A stretch of 64,000 bases of DNA from Gammaproteobacteria bacterium (lineage in GTDB: Bacteria > Pseudomonadota > Gammaproteobacteria > Steroidobacterales > Woeseiaceae), in assembly GCA_024640305.1 (NCBI GenBank), contig JAHEFG010000045.1:1-64000 (forward strand). The letters are read 5' to 3'. This document shows, piece by piece, positions 42,347 through 50,003 of the stretch (positions are counted from its first letter, which is position 1; every line of letters starts with the position of its first letter). The notes beneath the pieces are model-generated. The model was not told where the DNA came from, made no database searches, and worked only from the letters and a program-made list of their open reading frames with translations. Position numbers and translations under genes: made by a program.

Positions 42347-42503
42347 CGTTGGGATGGCCGCTTCGCGGCCTCACTTGCGGCTGCGCCGCTGCCTGAGTCG
42401 AGCAGGATCCTCACCCTCAACCACACTCAGCGAGAAAAACAAAAGGCCCCGTGAAGGGGCCTTTGATTTTTCTGGCGGTGCGGCAAGTCTGTTGCGGACG
42501 GTG
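42347..42503. repeat. Full-length intergenic repeat with terminator
   Basis: A left arm (GGCCGCTTCGCGGCC then CTTGCGGCTGCGCC), a spacer with AGCGAGAAAAAC, a central hairpin (AAAGGCCCC-GTGAA-GGGGCCTTT at 42442-42464), TTTTTCTGGCGGTG and a diverged right arm. It lies between convergent genes (CPBP protease and BTAD regulator). Confidence 0.8.
42442..42464. terminator. Bidirectional terminator inside the repeat
   Basis: A 9-bp stem AAAGGCCCC/GGGGCCTTT with a GTGAA loop has a T-rich tract on both outer sides when each strand is read. It serves the CPBP gene and the BTAD gene. Confidence 0.85.
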
Positions 42504-42663
42504 CTTTGCGGAACTCTACCGCGGCTTGTCGTAGTATGCTCTGGATACCTGTGGACCCCTGCCTTCCGGCTCCAATCGGCAGCGCGCTAGACGACCCCAT
42601 GATTTTTTTGGCGTGCGGCCGGGTATCTTGCACGTGTACGTCGCTAAAATAGCGATCCAAGAA

Positions 42664-44649
42664 TCAATGCCAGCCGAAATGACGAAGCGTTTTGAGTACT
42701 GGCCGTTCTATGTCGTCGTCATGATATGGGAACCAGCCCGAAAACTCCTTACTGTCCGTGTCGCCATAGTCTTGGTGCAATTTTTCGACAATCTGCATTG
42801 CGGCAGGTTCGTCGCCAATGGACAACAGGGACGCAGCCAGTATCTGCCTGCCGAGCCAGAAGTCCGGTTGCATGCGAGTTGCCCAGTGGGCCGTTGCTAG
42901 CGCATCCTGGTGATTACCGAGATGCAGATCGGCAAGCGCACGCGCCGGCAGGCACAGGCCGAGCCCGCTGTCCCCAATGCGAAGACGCAACGCCGTTCGA
43001 ATGTATGATTTCGCTTGGTCGAATTCGCCCATCATCAACGAATGATAACTATGGCCGGTCGATGCCCAGGCGAAGCTCGGGTTCAGCGTAACTGCACGCT
43101 GCAGGTAGTCGAGCGATTCAATGTGCTGGCCCTGCCAATCGAGAATCTGCCCAAGGATATTGCAGGCCTTCGCCTCGCATGGGTCGATTTCCAGTGCACG
43201 CCGTGCCCTCTTCTCCGCCAGCAGCATCTGTTCGCGCCAGTCTGCTTTGCGATTGATCTGCGCATCCAGGTAGCGGGTAACAGCCAGCATTGCGTGTGCG
43301 TGTGCATAGGTATCGTCTTGTTCAGTGGCGGCCGTGAATTGGGAGATCGCACTGGACCAGTTGCCGCAATAAAACTGCTTGTAGCCCCTGACGAGGTTTT
43401 GGTAGGCATCGACGCATCCGGTGGCTGAAAGCGCCGGTTTGTGGCTGAAACGCGTTTCGTTGTCGGCCAAGGCTGGATCCAGCGCCGCCACGATCAGCGG
43501 ACAAACATCTCGGGCCCAGCTAATAATCTCGCAGCTGGTGGCGTCATAGCGTTTCGCCCAGCTGATCAGGCCCGTAGTTGCATCGGCAAGCTCGACAGTG
43601 ACCGACCAGTCTGGCCCGCGTTCACTAATCGCACCATAAACGAGATAGTCAGCTCCCGTCTTTTGCACGAAATCTTTGATGATGAACGTTTCGTGCGACG
43701 GAACACTGTGTGTGGCACTGCGCGACAAGACCCGAAACCAACGGCACCCGGAAAGCATCAGCGTGATGTCCTCGCACATTGCGGCTGCGAGCTCGAAACC
43801 CGCTTGTTTATCGGACAAGCAGCGAAATGGCAGTACGGCTATAACGGGTGCCTCACTGGATCTCTTCCGCCAGGGATCTCGTTCACGAAAAGCTTCTTCG
43901 CGACGCGGAAAACGGAATCGCTGGTCCTGAACCGGTGCGGATTTCAGTGTCTTATAGGCATCCTGTAGTTCAGGCGGTGGATGCATATCGAACTCCAGTT
44001 TCAGGTGCCGCGCATGCCGCTCGTATTTACGTAGCGCTTCGGCCACGCGCCCGTTTCGCGCATCGATTTCGAGGAGCAAGACGGCGGCCGCCCAGCACAT
44101 GGGGCTGATCTGCAACAGACGCTCGAGCATAGCGCCCGCTCGTTCGTCCGAACCGTCGTCCACGCACCTTACCGCCGCGGCAATGACTGTGGACTCAAGC
44201 TGTCCTTCCAGGCGAGCCTGCTGAATTGCGACCCAATCTTGAAACGGCTCGGCACCAATGGCCGGACCGTCGAGAAATGGTCCCGTATAAAGCTGTAGCG
44301 CCCGATCTGCGTCGGCCGGTTCGTCCGTTCCTGTACAAGCATCGAAAGCCCATATGTCGCATTCCTCGATAGCAGGTCCCAAAACCACCTCGGTTCGTGT
44401 TGCAGAAATTAGTGGTGCAGGCTGAGAGCATCTCTTGCGCAGCTCGAACAGCACCTGGCGCAGACTTGCCTGAGCCTGCTCCTTGAAGCGGTTTGGCCAG
44501 AGCATATCGACCAGAATTTCGCGTGACTCCCTGCGGCCGTCTTTCAGAGCGAGGTACGCGATCAAGGCGCGTCCACGCTTGAGCGCGACGTCCAGACGAT
44601 GTCTGCGATCGTCCGTCAGATCGAACCCGGCAAACATTTTGAGTTTCAT
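42664..44649 (-). CDS. BTAD-type transcriptional regulator with TolB-like domain and TPR repeats
   Basis: The 661-residue protein begins with an OmpR-like winged helix (about 1-95, SREILVDMLWPNRFKEQAQA, SLRQVLFELRKR) and a BTAD segment (about 100-240, EALRKYERHARHLKLEF). A TolB-like domain follows (about 270-400, VIAVLPFRCLSDKQAGFELA), then TPR repeats to the C-terminus. There is no membrane segment, so this is a cytoplasmic SARP-like regulator in which the TolB-like domain probably senses or assembles. It is divergent from the DUF4242 gene with 180 bases between, the usual arrangement for a regulator and its target. ATG 44649 is the first in frame. Confidence 0.87.
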   Translation of the reverse strand: MKLKMFAGFDLTDDRRHRLDVALKRGRALIAYLALKDGRRESREILVDMLWPNRFKEQAQASLRQVLFELRKRCSQPAPLISATRTEVVLGPAIEECDIWAFDACTGTDEPADADRALQLYTGPFLDGPAIGAEPFQDWVAIQQARLEGQLESTVIAAAVRCVDDGSDERAGAMLERLLQISPMCWAAAVLLLEIDARNGRVAEALRKYERHARHLKLEFDMHPPPELQDAYKTLKSAPVQDQRFRFPRREEAFRERDPWRKRSSEAPVIAVLPFRCLSDKQAGFELAAAMCEDITLMLSGCRWFRVLSRSATHSVPSHETFIIKDFVQKTGADYLVYGAISERGPDWSVTVELADATTGLISWAKRYDATSCEIISWARDVCPLIVAALDPALADNETRFSHKPALSATGCVDAYQNLVRGYKQFYCGNWSSAISQFTAATEQDDTYAHAHAMLAVTRYLDAQINRKADWREQMLLAEKRARRALEIDPCEAKACNILGQILDWQGQHIESLDYLQRAVTLNPSFAWASTGHSYHSLMMGEFDQAKSYIRTALRLRIGDSGLGLCLPARALADLHLGNHQDALATAHWATRMQPDFWLGRQILAASLLSIGDEPAAMQIVEKLHQDYGDTDSKEFSGWFPYHDDDIERPVLKTLRHFGWH

Positions 44650-44829
44650 GGTTCGCCTCGTTCCGGTAATCGTCCAGCGGACTCCCAGAAAATATATCAG
44701 GAATAACGATGTGCTGACCGGGCTCCGGTTCGGAAATGACGCGGAAATAACGGTCGATTGGGATAATTGATTCTGCCGCCTGAGGATGCTGAGCCGGCAT
44801 TACTAATTCTAGCAAAGAGGATAATCGTC

Positions 44830-45105
44830 ATGCGCAAGTATCTCATAGAAAGAGAAATACCGGGCGTTGGAGAATTCGACGCCGGGCAACTTTGCGGGGC
44901 TGCAAAGACGTCAAACGCCGCTCTCGACAAACTCGGTTCCGGAATACAGTGGTTGCAGAGCTTCGTCTCCGGCGACAGGACGTTTTGCGTGTACCTTGCC
45001 AAGGACGAGGAAATAATCCGGCGCCACGCAGAAATCAGTGGCTTTCCTGCAAACCGCATTACAGAGATTTGCAGCGTCATCGATCCAGCCACGGCCAGCG
45101 CCTAG
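44830..45105 (+). CDS. DUF4242 family small protein (nickel-binding-like)
   Basis: The 91-residue protein reads MRKYLIEREIPGVGEFDA, IQWLQSFVSGDRTFCVYLAK and GFPANRITEICSVIDPATAS, matching DUF4242 along its whole length. A structurally studied member of this family from Streptomyces is reported as nickel-binding; whether this one binds metal is unknown. ATG 44830 has GAGG nine bases upstream; an in-frame upstream ATT/ATG region from 44767 adds residues with no family match. It is divergent from the BTAD regulator and is followed by a repeat copy with terminator. Confidence 0.85.
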   Translation: MRKYLIEREIPGVGEFDAGQLCGAAKTSNAALDKLGSGIQWLQSFVSGDRTFCVYLAKDEEIIRRHAEISGFPANRITEICSVIDPATASA

Positions 45106-45154
45106 TAGTGACAATCATGATCGAGCCTGACAAACAGGCGCTGACCCCTGATTA

Positions 45155-45235
45155 TCGCGAGAACAACAAAAGGCCCCGTGAAGGGGCCTTTGATTTTTCT
45201 GGCGGTGGAGCGAGTCTTGTGCGGAGGATGCTCCG
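45155..45235. repeat. Intergenic repeat, hairpin and right arm intact
   Basis: CGCGAGAACAAC, the AAAGGCCCC/GGGGCCTTT hairpin, TTTTTCTGGCGGTGGAG, CGAGTC and GTGCGGAGGATGCTCC. The left arm is reduced. The right end stops two bases from the stop codon of the minus-strand gene. Confidence 0.8.
45169..45191. terminator. Bidirectional terminator inside the repeat
   Basis: Same 9-bp stem and GTGAA loop as at 42442-42464. It lies between the convergent DUF4242 gene and the HExxH-protein gene. Confidence 0.85.
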
Positions 45236-45236
45236 T

Positions 45237-46337
45237 TCAGATGTTGATGACACCTTTGGCGATCTTCGCTCCCATATCCGCAAGCGCTGCGTCATGCTCT
45301 TCAAGAAGACGCCTGGCGGCCTGTCGAATCTGCTCTTTCGGGATCTCCTCCCAAGCACTCGCATCCGTCCGGTACTTGCCTTCGAGTAGAAGCCTGGACA
45401 GGCCTTCAATGACGTACCAGTTTGCCAGCGGGTGTGGGGCATTCTTGACGCGGTTAGCGGAGTTGGAAAAATGCTCGAGCAACCGGTAGGTCCCCTCCTC
45501 TGAGAATGCCAATTCGGTCAGCTTGCCGCGATATTCGAGATCGGATGCCTGCAGCTCCGGATATAGCTCGTAGTCCGCAACGTGCCGCGCTTCATGCTTG
45601 AGGAAAGACAGCTTGAATCGCTCCGAATCAAGATCGTAGTGACGGCACAGGCAATACAGACCGTCTTTTTCCGCCCAGCCCCCAGTGCTGGTCATACCGA
45701 ACGCGGCAAAATTCGACCAGCCGTAGGAGACAAAGTCATCCAGGTAATGGAGATCGACCTCGTAGACACCGTTTGTCAACTCGATCGATTCCCTGGCAAC
45801 CTCGTCCTTGGTCCAGATCATCAGATCGAGCAGCGGTGGTGTGCGGCCGCTCTGGGCGAAGTAGCCCTCGTTACGTATGAGCGCCTCCACATTCGCGAAT
45901 AGCATATCTTCGTCGTCGAGCGCAGTTGCGAATCCCCCATCGACGAGTAGTTGATCAAGACGGTTCTTTAGGCTCTCTTCGAGTGACTCGAGAGACGCTG
46001 TTTGCATCAACGCATCGCGCCAGTAGGACTGGAACAACACGGCAATTTCGAGCACAACCGGACTATCAATACCGGTCATATCGAGCCCATCGCCATGCTC
46101 GACGAAGCGACGTTCAAATTTACCGGCGAGCATCTTTGATCCAGTGTCATCGGGGTCGCTGGCAAACAGGGAGGCCGCCCCGGATATGTCTCCTGCAAAC
46201 ACCATCTTGAAATAGTCATTCAATACAGGCGTCATCTGTGCGTGTTGCGCCCGGACAGGACCAATTGCGACAACGCACACCAGCAGCGCAATTATCGCTG
46301 TGATCGTGGCACGAATGGGCAAGCTCTTGTTCAGCAT
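45237..46337 (-). CDS. Secreted HExxH (zincin-like) protein of unknown function
   Basis: From ATG 46337 the product has 366 residues and a signal peptide (about 1-30, ending GPVRA). The C-terminal half carries HEARH (His248, Glu249, His252) in the context FLKHEARHVADYEL, followed 16 residues later by Glu268 in DLEYRGKLTEL. This is the pattern of a gluzincin zinc site, so a periplasmic metallopeptidase is possible. The N-terminal half (about 35-200) is helical without a known family. ATG 46337 is preferred over the 20-residue longer frame because the signal peptide then starts properly. It follows the LytTR gene on the same strand. Confidence 0.72.
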   Translation of the reverse strand: MLNKSLPIRATITAIIALLVCVVAIGPVRAQHAQMTPVLNDYFKMVFAGDISGAASLFASDPDDTGSKMLAGKFERRFVEHGDGLDMTGIDSPVVLEIAVLFQSYWRDALMQTASLESLEESLKNRLDQLLVDGGFATALDDEDMLFANVEALIRNEGYFAQSGRTPPLLDLMIWTKDEVARESIELTNGVYEVDLHYLDDFVSYGWSNFAAFGMTSTGGWAEKDGLYCLCRHYDLDSERFKLSFLKHEARHVADYELYPELQASDLEYRGKLTELAFSEEGTYRLLEHFSNSANRVKNAPHPLANWYVIEGLSRLLLEGKYRTDASAWEEIPKEQIRQAARRLLEEHDAALADMGAKIAKGVINI

Positions 46338-46474
46338 GAATCGGGGCCTCTCTGGTGACAGCTGACACGAGTATGCCGACGTGTAAGACGAGCACACCAG
46401 AACTATTCGATACTTGCGGCGATTTTTCGACAGCCGGGACGAGCTATCGGTGAATGGGAGACGAATGGGACGCC

Positions 46475-47236
46475 TCAGAGCGCCTCTGGCGTCAGCGACT
46501 CGACCACTTCCTGGTATCGGCGACTCGAGCGAATTTCCTCCCCGCTCTGCAGTTTGATCCAGTATTGCCCCTTAGTGGGACCTGCAACAGAGACGATCTT
46601 ATCGCGGTTTACGATGATCGAGCGGTGGACTCGAACGAACGGACCCTTTCCCAATGCCCGCTCGTAGAAACTGATAGTTCCATGCTTCAGGTAGCTTTCA
46701 CCGCCCGTGCATAGCTCGACGTAATCACCACTGGCCTTGATGCAGGAAACATTTGCCGGGTCGAGCTTAAATACCTGGCTGCCTTTCGTTACGGTAATGG
46801 ACTCGACTGCCGACGTTACTCGCGATGACGAAGCAAACGATCGGCCGGTTAGCTGCAGATACAAGAGGCTCCATAGAAGGTACAGCAACACATAATACAG
46901 CCCGTCCTGGAGCAAGCTGCGTAAGGGCATGTCACCAAGTTTGTAGCCGAGCATGCCAAAGGTTATCGGATTGACGATCAGTGCCGAGATCAGCGCGCCG
47001 AGAATTGAAAGCGCACCAATCAGCAGCAGCCGATTGCCGATGCCCGCCGGAAACCGGCTTTCGTAGACTGCCCTGATGAGATACGAGCAGGCAAGACCAA
47101 CCAACGGGTTGTACAGATTGCGAACTATTGCGACCCGTACATGACCGTACGTCAACCCGTATAGAAACAGGGCGATAGCTGCCAACGCCCAGAAGACAGA
47201 GTGAAATATCCAGAAATCGCGAGTGGAGCGTATCAA
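46475..47236 (-). CDS. Membrane-bound LytTR-family transcriptional regulator
   Basis: The 253-residue protein has about four membrane segments in its first 130 residues (FWIFHSVFWALAAIALFLYG, LLLIGALSILGALISALIV) and a LytTR DNA-binding domain at about 145-250 (FKLDPANVSCIKASGDYVEL, FVRVHRSIIVNRDKI). LytTR proteins bind direct repeats; here the membrane part probably senses a signal directly, without a kinase. The start is TTG 47236 with a weak ribosome site. It is upstream of the HExxH gene (137-base gap), which might be its target. Confidence 0.87.
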   Translation of the reverse strand: MIRSTRDFWIFHSVFWALAAIALFLYGLTYGHVRVAIVRNLYNPLVGLACSYLIRAVYESRFPAGIGNRLLLIGALSILGALISALIVNPITFGMLGYKLGDMPLRSLLQDGLYYVLLYLLWSLLYLQLTGRSFASSSRVTSAVESITVTKGSQVFKLDPANVSCIKASGDYVELCTGGESYLKHGTISFYERALGKGPFVRVHRSIIVNRDKIVSVAGPTKGQYWIKLQSGEEIRSSRRYQEVVESLTPEAL

Positions 47237-47302
47237 TTGTCTTACTCGACCGACCTATGCCTGATGAATGCCCGAATCTGTGCCCAGAGCGTCTATAGAA
47301 TA

Positions 47303-47374
47303 AAGCAAAAGGCACGCACAAGGGGCGCCACTGTTTTCTGGCGGTGCGGTGAGTCGTGTGCGGAGGATGCTCTC
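47303..47374. repeat. Intergenic repeat, degenerate hairpin and right arm
   Basis: AAAGCAAAAGGC and AGGGGCGCC replace the clean hairpin; TTTTCTGGCGGTGCGGTGAG and GTGCGGAGGATGCTCTC keep the right arm. Unlike most copies it lies in a divergent region, between the LytTR and alcohol dehydrogenase genes, where decay of the terminator would be tolerated or favoured. Confidence 0.65.
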
Positions 47375-47569
47375 GGGGCCACCAACGGTGCTTTTCGTTC
47401 CTGTGGTCTCTTTGGACGAGCACAGAGACAGGGAGTTACAAGTCTGTTGCGCTGCATCAGCGAAGAATTTCCCTGGAGCCAGGCATCTTTTTTGCGATAC
47501 TGCGTCTAATCGAATTCCGGGCTGCGGAGGTTCTGATCCCTGCAGATAAGGTGACTGACTATCGCAAGC

Positions 47570-48604
47570 ATGAAAGCTATAAGAATTTCCGGGATAGGCG
47601 AGAGGCTTACACAAACGCATATCGCCATACCGATACCGGCAGCTGGCGAGGTCCTCGTCGCCGTGAGGGCTGCCGGCATTTGTCACTCCGATGCACATTA
47701 TCGGTCGGGAATCGGATCGCTCCGACAGTTACCGATCACACCGGGCCATGAAGTTGCCGGCATCGTCGAGTCGGTCGGCGCGGGCGTCAGCAGAGAGCGC
47801 GTCGGTGAGAGAGTGTGCCTGCACTACCTCGTGACTTGCGGAAAATGTTCATACTGCCGCGGCAATATCGGGCAGTTTTGCCCCGACGTTGCCATGATCG
47901 GAAAGGACAGAGACGGTGGATACGCAGAGTATATCTGCGTGCCGGAACAGAACGCATTCACGTTACCCGACGAGATCCCGTTCACGCATGCCGCGGTAAT
48001 GATGTGTTCATTTGCTACGGCACTACACGCATTGCGAAAAGCCCGCTTCGCCGAAGGTGAAAGCGTGGCGATTTTCGGCGCGGGTGGACTGGGAACAGCT
48101 GCGATCGCGCTGTCAGCAGCGATGGGTGCTTCCAGCATTATTGCTATCGACAACATCGGCGCCAAAGTAAAGGCCGCCCGATCCATGGGCGCAATCGGCA
48201 TCGATGCTAGCGATACCGACGTAGTGGAAGCGGTAATGGATTCTACGGACGGCCGGGGGATAGATGTCGCGCTCGAATTCGTCGGCTTGCCCATTACATC
48301 CGAACAGGCTGTAAGATCGCTCGGCGTCCAGGGGCGGGCAGCCATGGTCGGGCTGGCGAGTGCGCCGACGCCGCTCGACATGTACAGGGATCTGATCGGG
48401 AAGGAGCGCGAAGTCATTGGTGTTTCAGACCACCTTCCCGAGGAGATCGACGAATTGCTCGCGCTCGTGCAGCAAGGACGCCTTGACATCGCGCCCGTGA
48501 TATCCAATACCGTTCCATTGGACGAGACTGCTGTAAACAAGGTCTTTGAAGAGTTTGACAGTTACAGCGGAAAAGGAATTCGCACAGTTATCACGATTGA
48601 ATGA
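47570..48604 (+). CDS. Zinc-dependent alcohol dehydrogenase (MDR superfamily)
   Basis: The 344-residue enzyme has the catalytic zinc ligands in GICHSDAHYRSG (Cys near 38) and TPGHEVAGIVESVG (His near 60). The structural zinc cysteines are in CGKCSYCRGNIGQFC (about 92-106). The NAD(P)-binding motif is IFGAGGLGTAAIALSAAMGA (near 168). Asp after the second beta strand (IAIDNIGAK) favours NAD over NADP. It is likely a cytoplasmic alcohol or aldehyde oxidoreductase of unknown substrate. The ribosome site is weak. A repeat with a terminator follows. Confidence 0.9.
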   Translation: MKAIRISGIGERLTQTHIAIPIPAAGEVLVAVRAAGICHSDAHYRSGIGSLRQLPITPGHEVAGIVESVGAGVSRERVGERVCLHYLVTCGKCSYCRGNIGQFCPDVAMIGKDRDGGYAEYICVPEQNAFTLPDEIPFTHAAVMMCSFATALHALRKARFAEGESVAIFGAGGLGTAAIALSAAMGASSIIAIDNIGAKVKAARSMGAIGIDASDTDVVEAVMDSTDGRGIDVALEFVGLPITSEQAVRSLGVQGRAAMVGLASAPTPLDMYRDLIGKEREVIGVSDHLPEEIDELLALVQQGRLDIAPVISNTVPLDETAVNKVFEEFDSYSGKGIRTVITIE

Positions 48605-48637
48605 TGAGGCACGAACTGCGGAGAGGGTGAGATTGAG

Positions 48638-48798
48638 TTGCGCCTAAGGCGCTGCCTCGCCAACTCGCAGCTACGCTGCCACGTTGGTCGAACAGGGTTC
48701 GAAGTCCTCAACCCCGCTCGGCGAGAAAAACAAAAGGCCCCGTGAAGGGGCCTTTGATTTTTCTGGCGGTGGAGCGAGTCATGGGCGGAGGATGCTCT
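48638..48798. repeat. Full-length intergenic repeat with terminator
   Basis: Left arm with GCGCCTAAGGCGC, CTCGCAGCTACGCTGCCACG, GTCGAACAGGGTTCGAAGTC and CGGCGAGAAAAAC; central hairpin at 48733-48755; then TTTTTCTGGCGGTGGAG, CGAGTC and GCGGAGGATGCTC. It lies between convergent genes. Confidence 0.8.
48733..48755. terminator. Bidirectional terminator inside the repeat
   Basis: AAAGGCCCC/GGGGCCTTT with loop GTGAA, identical to the copies at 42.4 and 45.2 kb. It closes the alcohol dehydrogenase gene and the DUF5694 gene. Confidence 0.85.
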
Positions 48799-48852
48799 GT
48801 CGGGATTTGGACGGATCCGCCTTCAGTGTGGCCGCTGCGTGCAAATAGCGCG

Positions 48853-49662
48853 TTATCGATCGGAAATGAAGGGACGCACGTCTACCGCAGTGCGGCCCGC
48901 GTCCAGCGCCAGAAGGTCCCTGAGTATCGCGGTATGCCCCTGCCCCGCGATGGCCAGAATCCGCTCGCCCGGCTGCGCAAATTTCTGAATATTGGCGTAC
49001 ATACGGAAATTGCGCCGCCACCAGCTTGCGGCGGCATCGGCGCCGACAAAGTTGTCGCCGGCTCCTACGTGATTTGTCATCAGGTACAAGTACTTGTTCA
49101 GGCTGTCGTATTCGGGTTCGTTACTCTGCAGCAGGAGTTCTGCCAGCGTCTTCGTCTTGTGGGCAACCTCCTGGTCGCTCGAGATCTGCGCGATCAAATC
49201 ATCCACTTTTTGATTTGTCTCGGGATCATTCTCCGGCATGTATTCGAATAATGGCCCTGCATCCCAGTGGACTTCCCGTTCGTCGAATCCATGTACAGAC
49301 TCAACGCCGGCTTCGCGCGCAATGCGGAAGCCGAGCTGATAGGTCTCGTTGCTCTCCAGCTCATACTCGCCATCGATGTACTGACCGTAACGTTCCTGCA
49401 TGCCGGCTTCATTCTTCGCATCGAATTCGAGCAGGACGACCGTGGGTTGAAATTCGGCAATACGCTTTGCCAGTCGCACTAAGTAGTCCTGATTTTGCAA
49501 CGTCATGACGTTGGTCTGTTCGCTCTTTACCATGTCGCTGCCAGGATTGGCAAAGTGGAATACGCCGAACAGCATGACTTCGGCCTGCGGCTCGTCCGCG
49601 GCCACAAGGCCAGACAGGGCAAGCAGCAATAGCAAGGGAATCGAGCGTATTTGTTTGACCAT
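48853..49662 (-). CDS. DUF5694 family secreted protein
   Basis: The 269-residue protein has a signal peptide (about 1-21, ending LVAAD) and the family start VMLFGVFHFANPGSDMVK. Further motifs are PTVVLLEFDAKNEAGMQERY and RILAIAGQGHTAILRDLLAL. The fold is related to the TraB/GumN and erythromycin-esterase-like group, with conserved His and Glu residues, but no reaction is established for DUF5694. ATG 49662 has GGGAGA close upstream. It is the last accessory gene before tRNA-Ser. Confidence 0.82.
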   Translation of the reverse strand: MVKQIRSIPLLLLLALSGLVAADEPQAEVMLFGVFHFANPGSDMVKSEQTNVMTLQNQDYLVRLAKRIAEFQPTVVLLEFDAKNEAGMQERYGQYIDGEYELESNETYQLGFRIAREAGVESVHGFDEREVHWDAGPLFEYMPENDPETNQKVDDLIAQISSDQEVAHKTKTLAELLLQSNEPEYDSLNKYLYLMTNHVGAGDNFVGADAAASWWRRNFRMYANIQKFAQPGERILAIAGQGHTAILRDLLALDAGRTAVDVRPFISDR

Positions 49663-49799
49663 CAGTATCTCCCAGTTTAACGGAAGTTTGATGCCGCTCC
49701 CCCGGGATTGGTTTGCAATGAGCGAATGAACGGCGCAGAGCAGCCGAAATCACCACCCCATTCTCGGCTTGTCAGGCTCCCTGGGAGACCTACCTCGGT

Positions 49800-49891
<92 letters not shown>

Positions 49892-50003
49892 ACACGCCCC
49901 AAATCGGTGGGGAGGCGGATTGTACGCAATGCCGTAGTCGTTCGCCAGACGTCGCGGCCCTCACTTTGTGGCAATATTCACTCCACGAGGTTGCGGCACG
50001 GAG

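Noticed and set aside
45152-45442. 96-codon minus-strand frame through the repeat at 45.2 kb
   Set aside because: Out of frame with the HExxH gene and partly made of repeat sequence.
47255-47698. 147-codon minus-strand frame across the divergent LytTR/alcohol dehydrogenase region
   Set aside because: It crosses a repeat copy and the start of the dehydrogenase gene and shows no domain.
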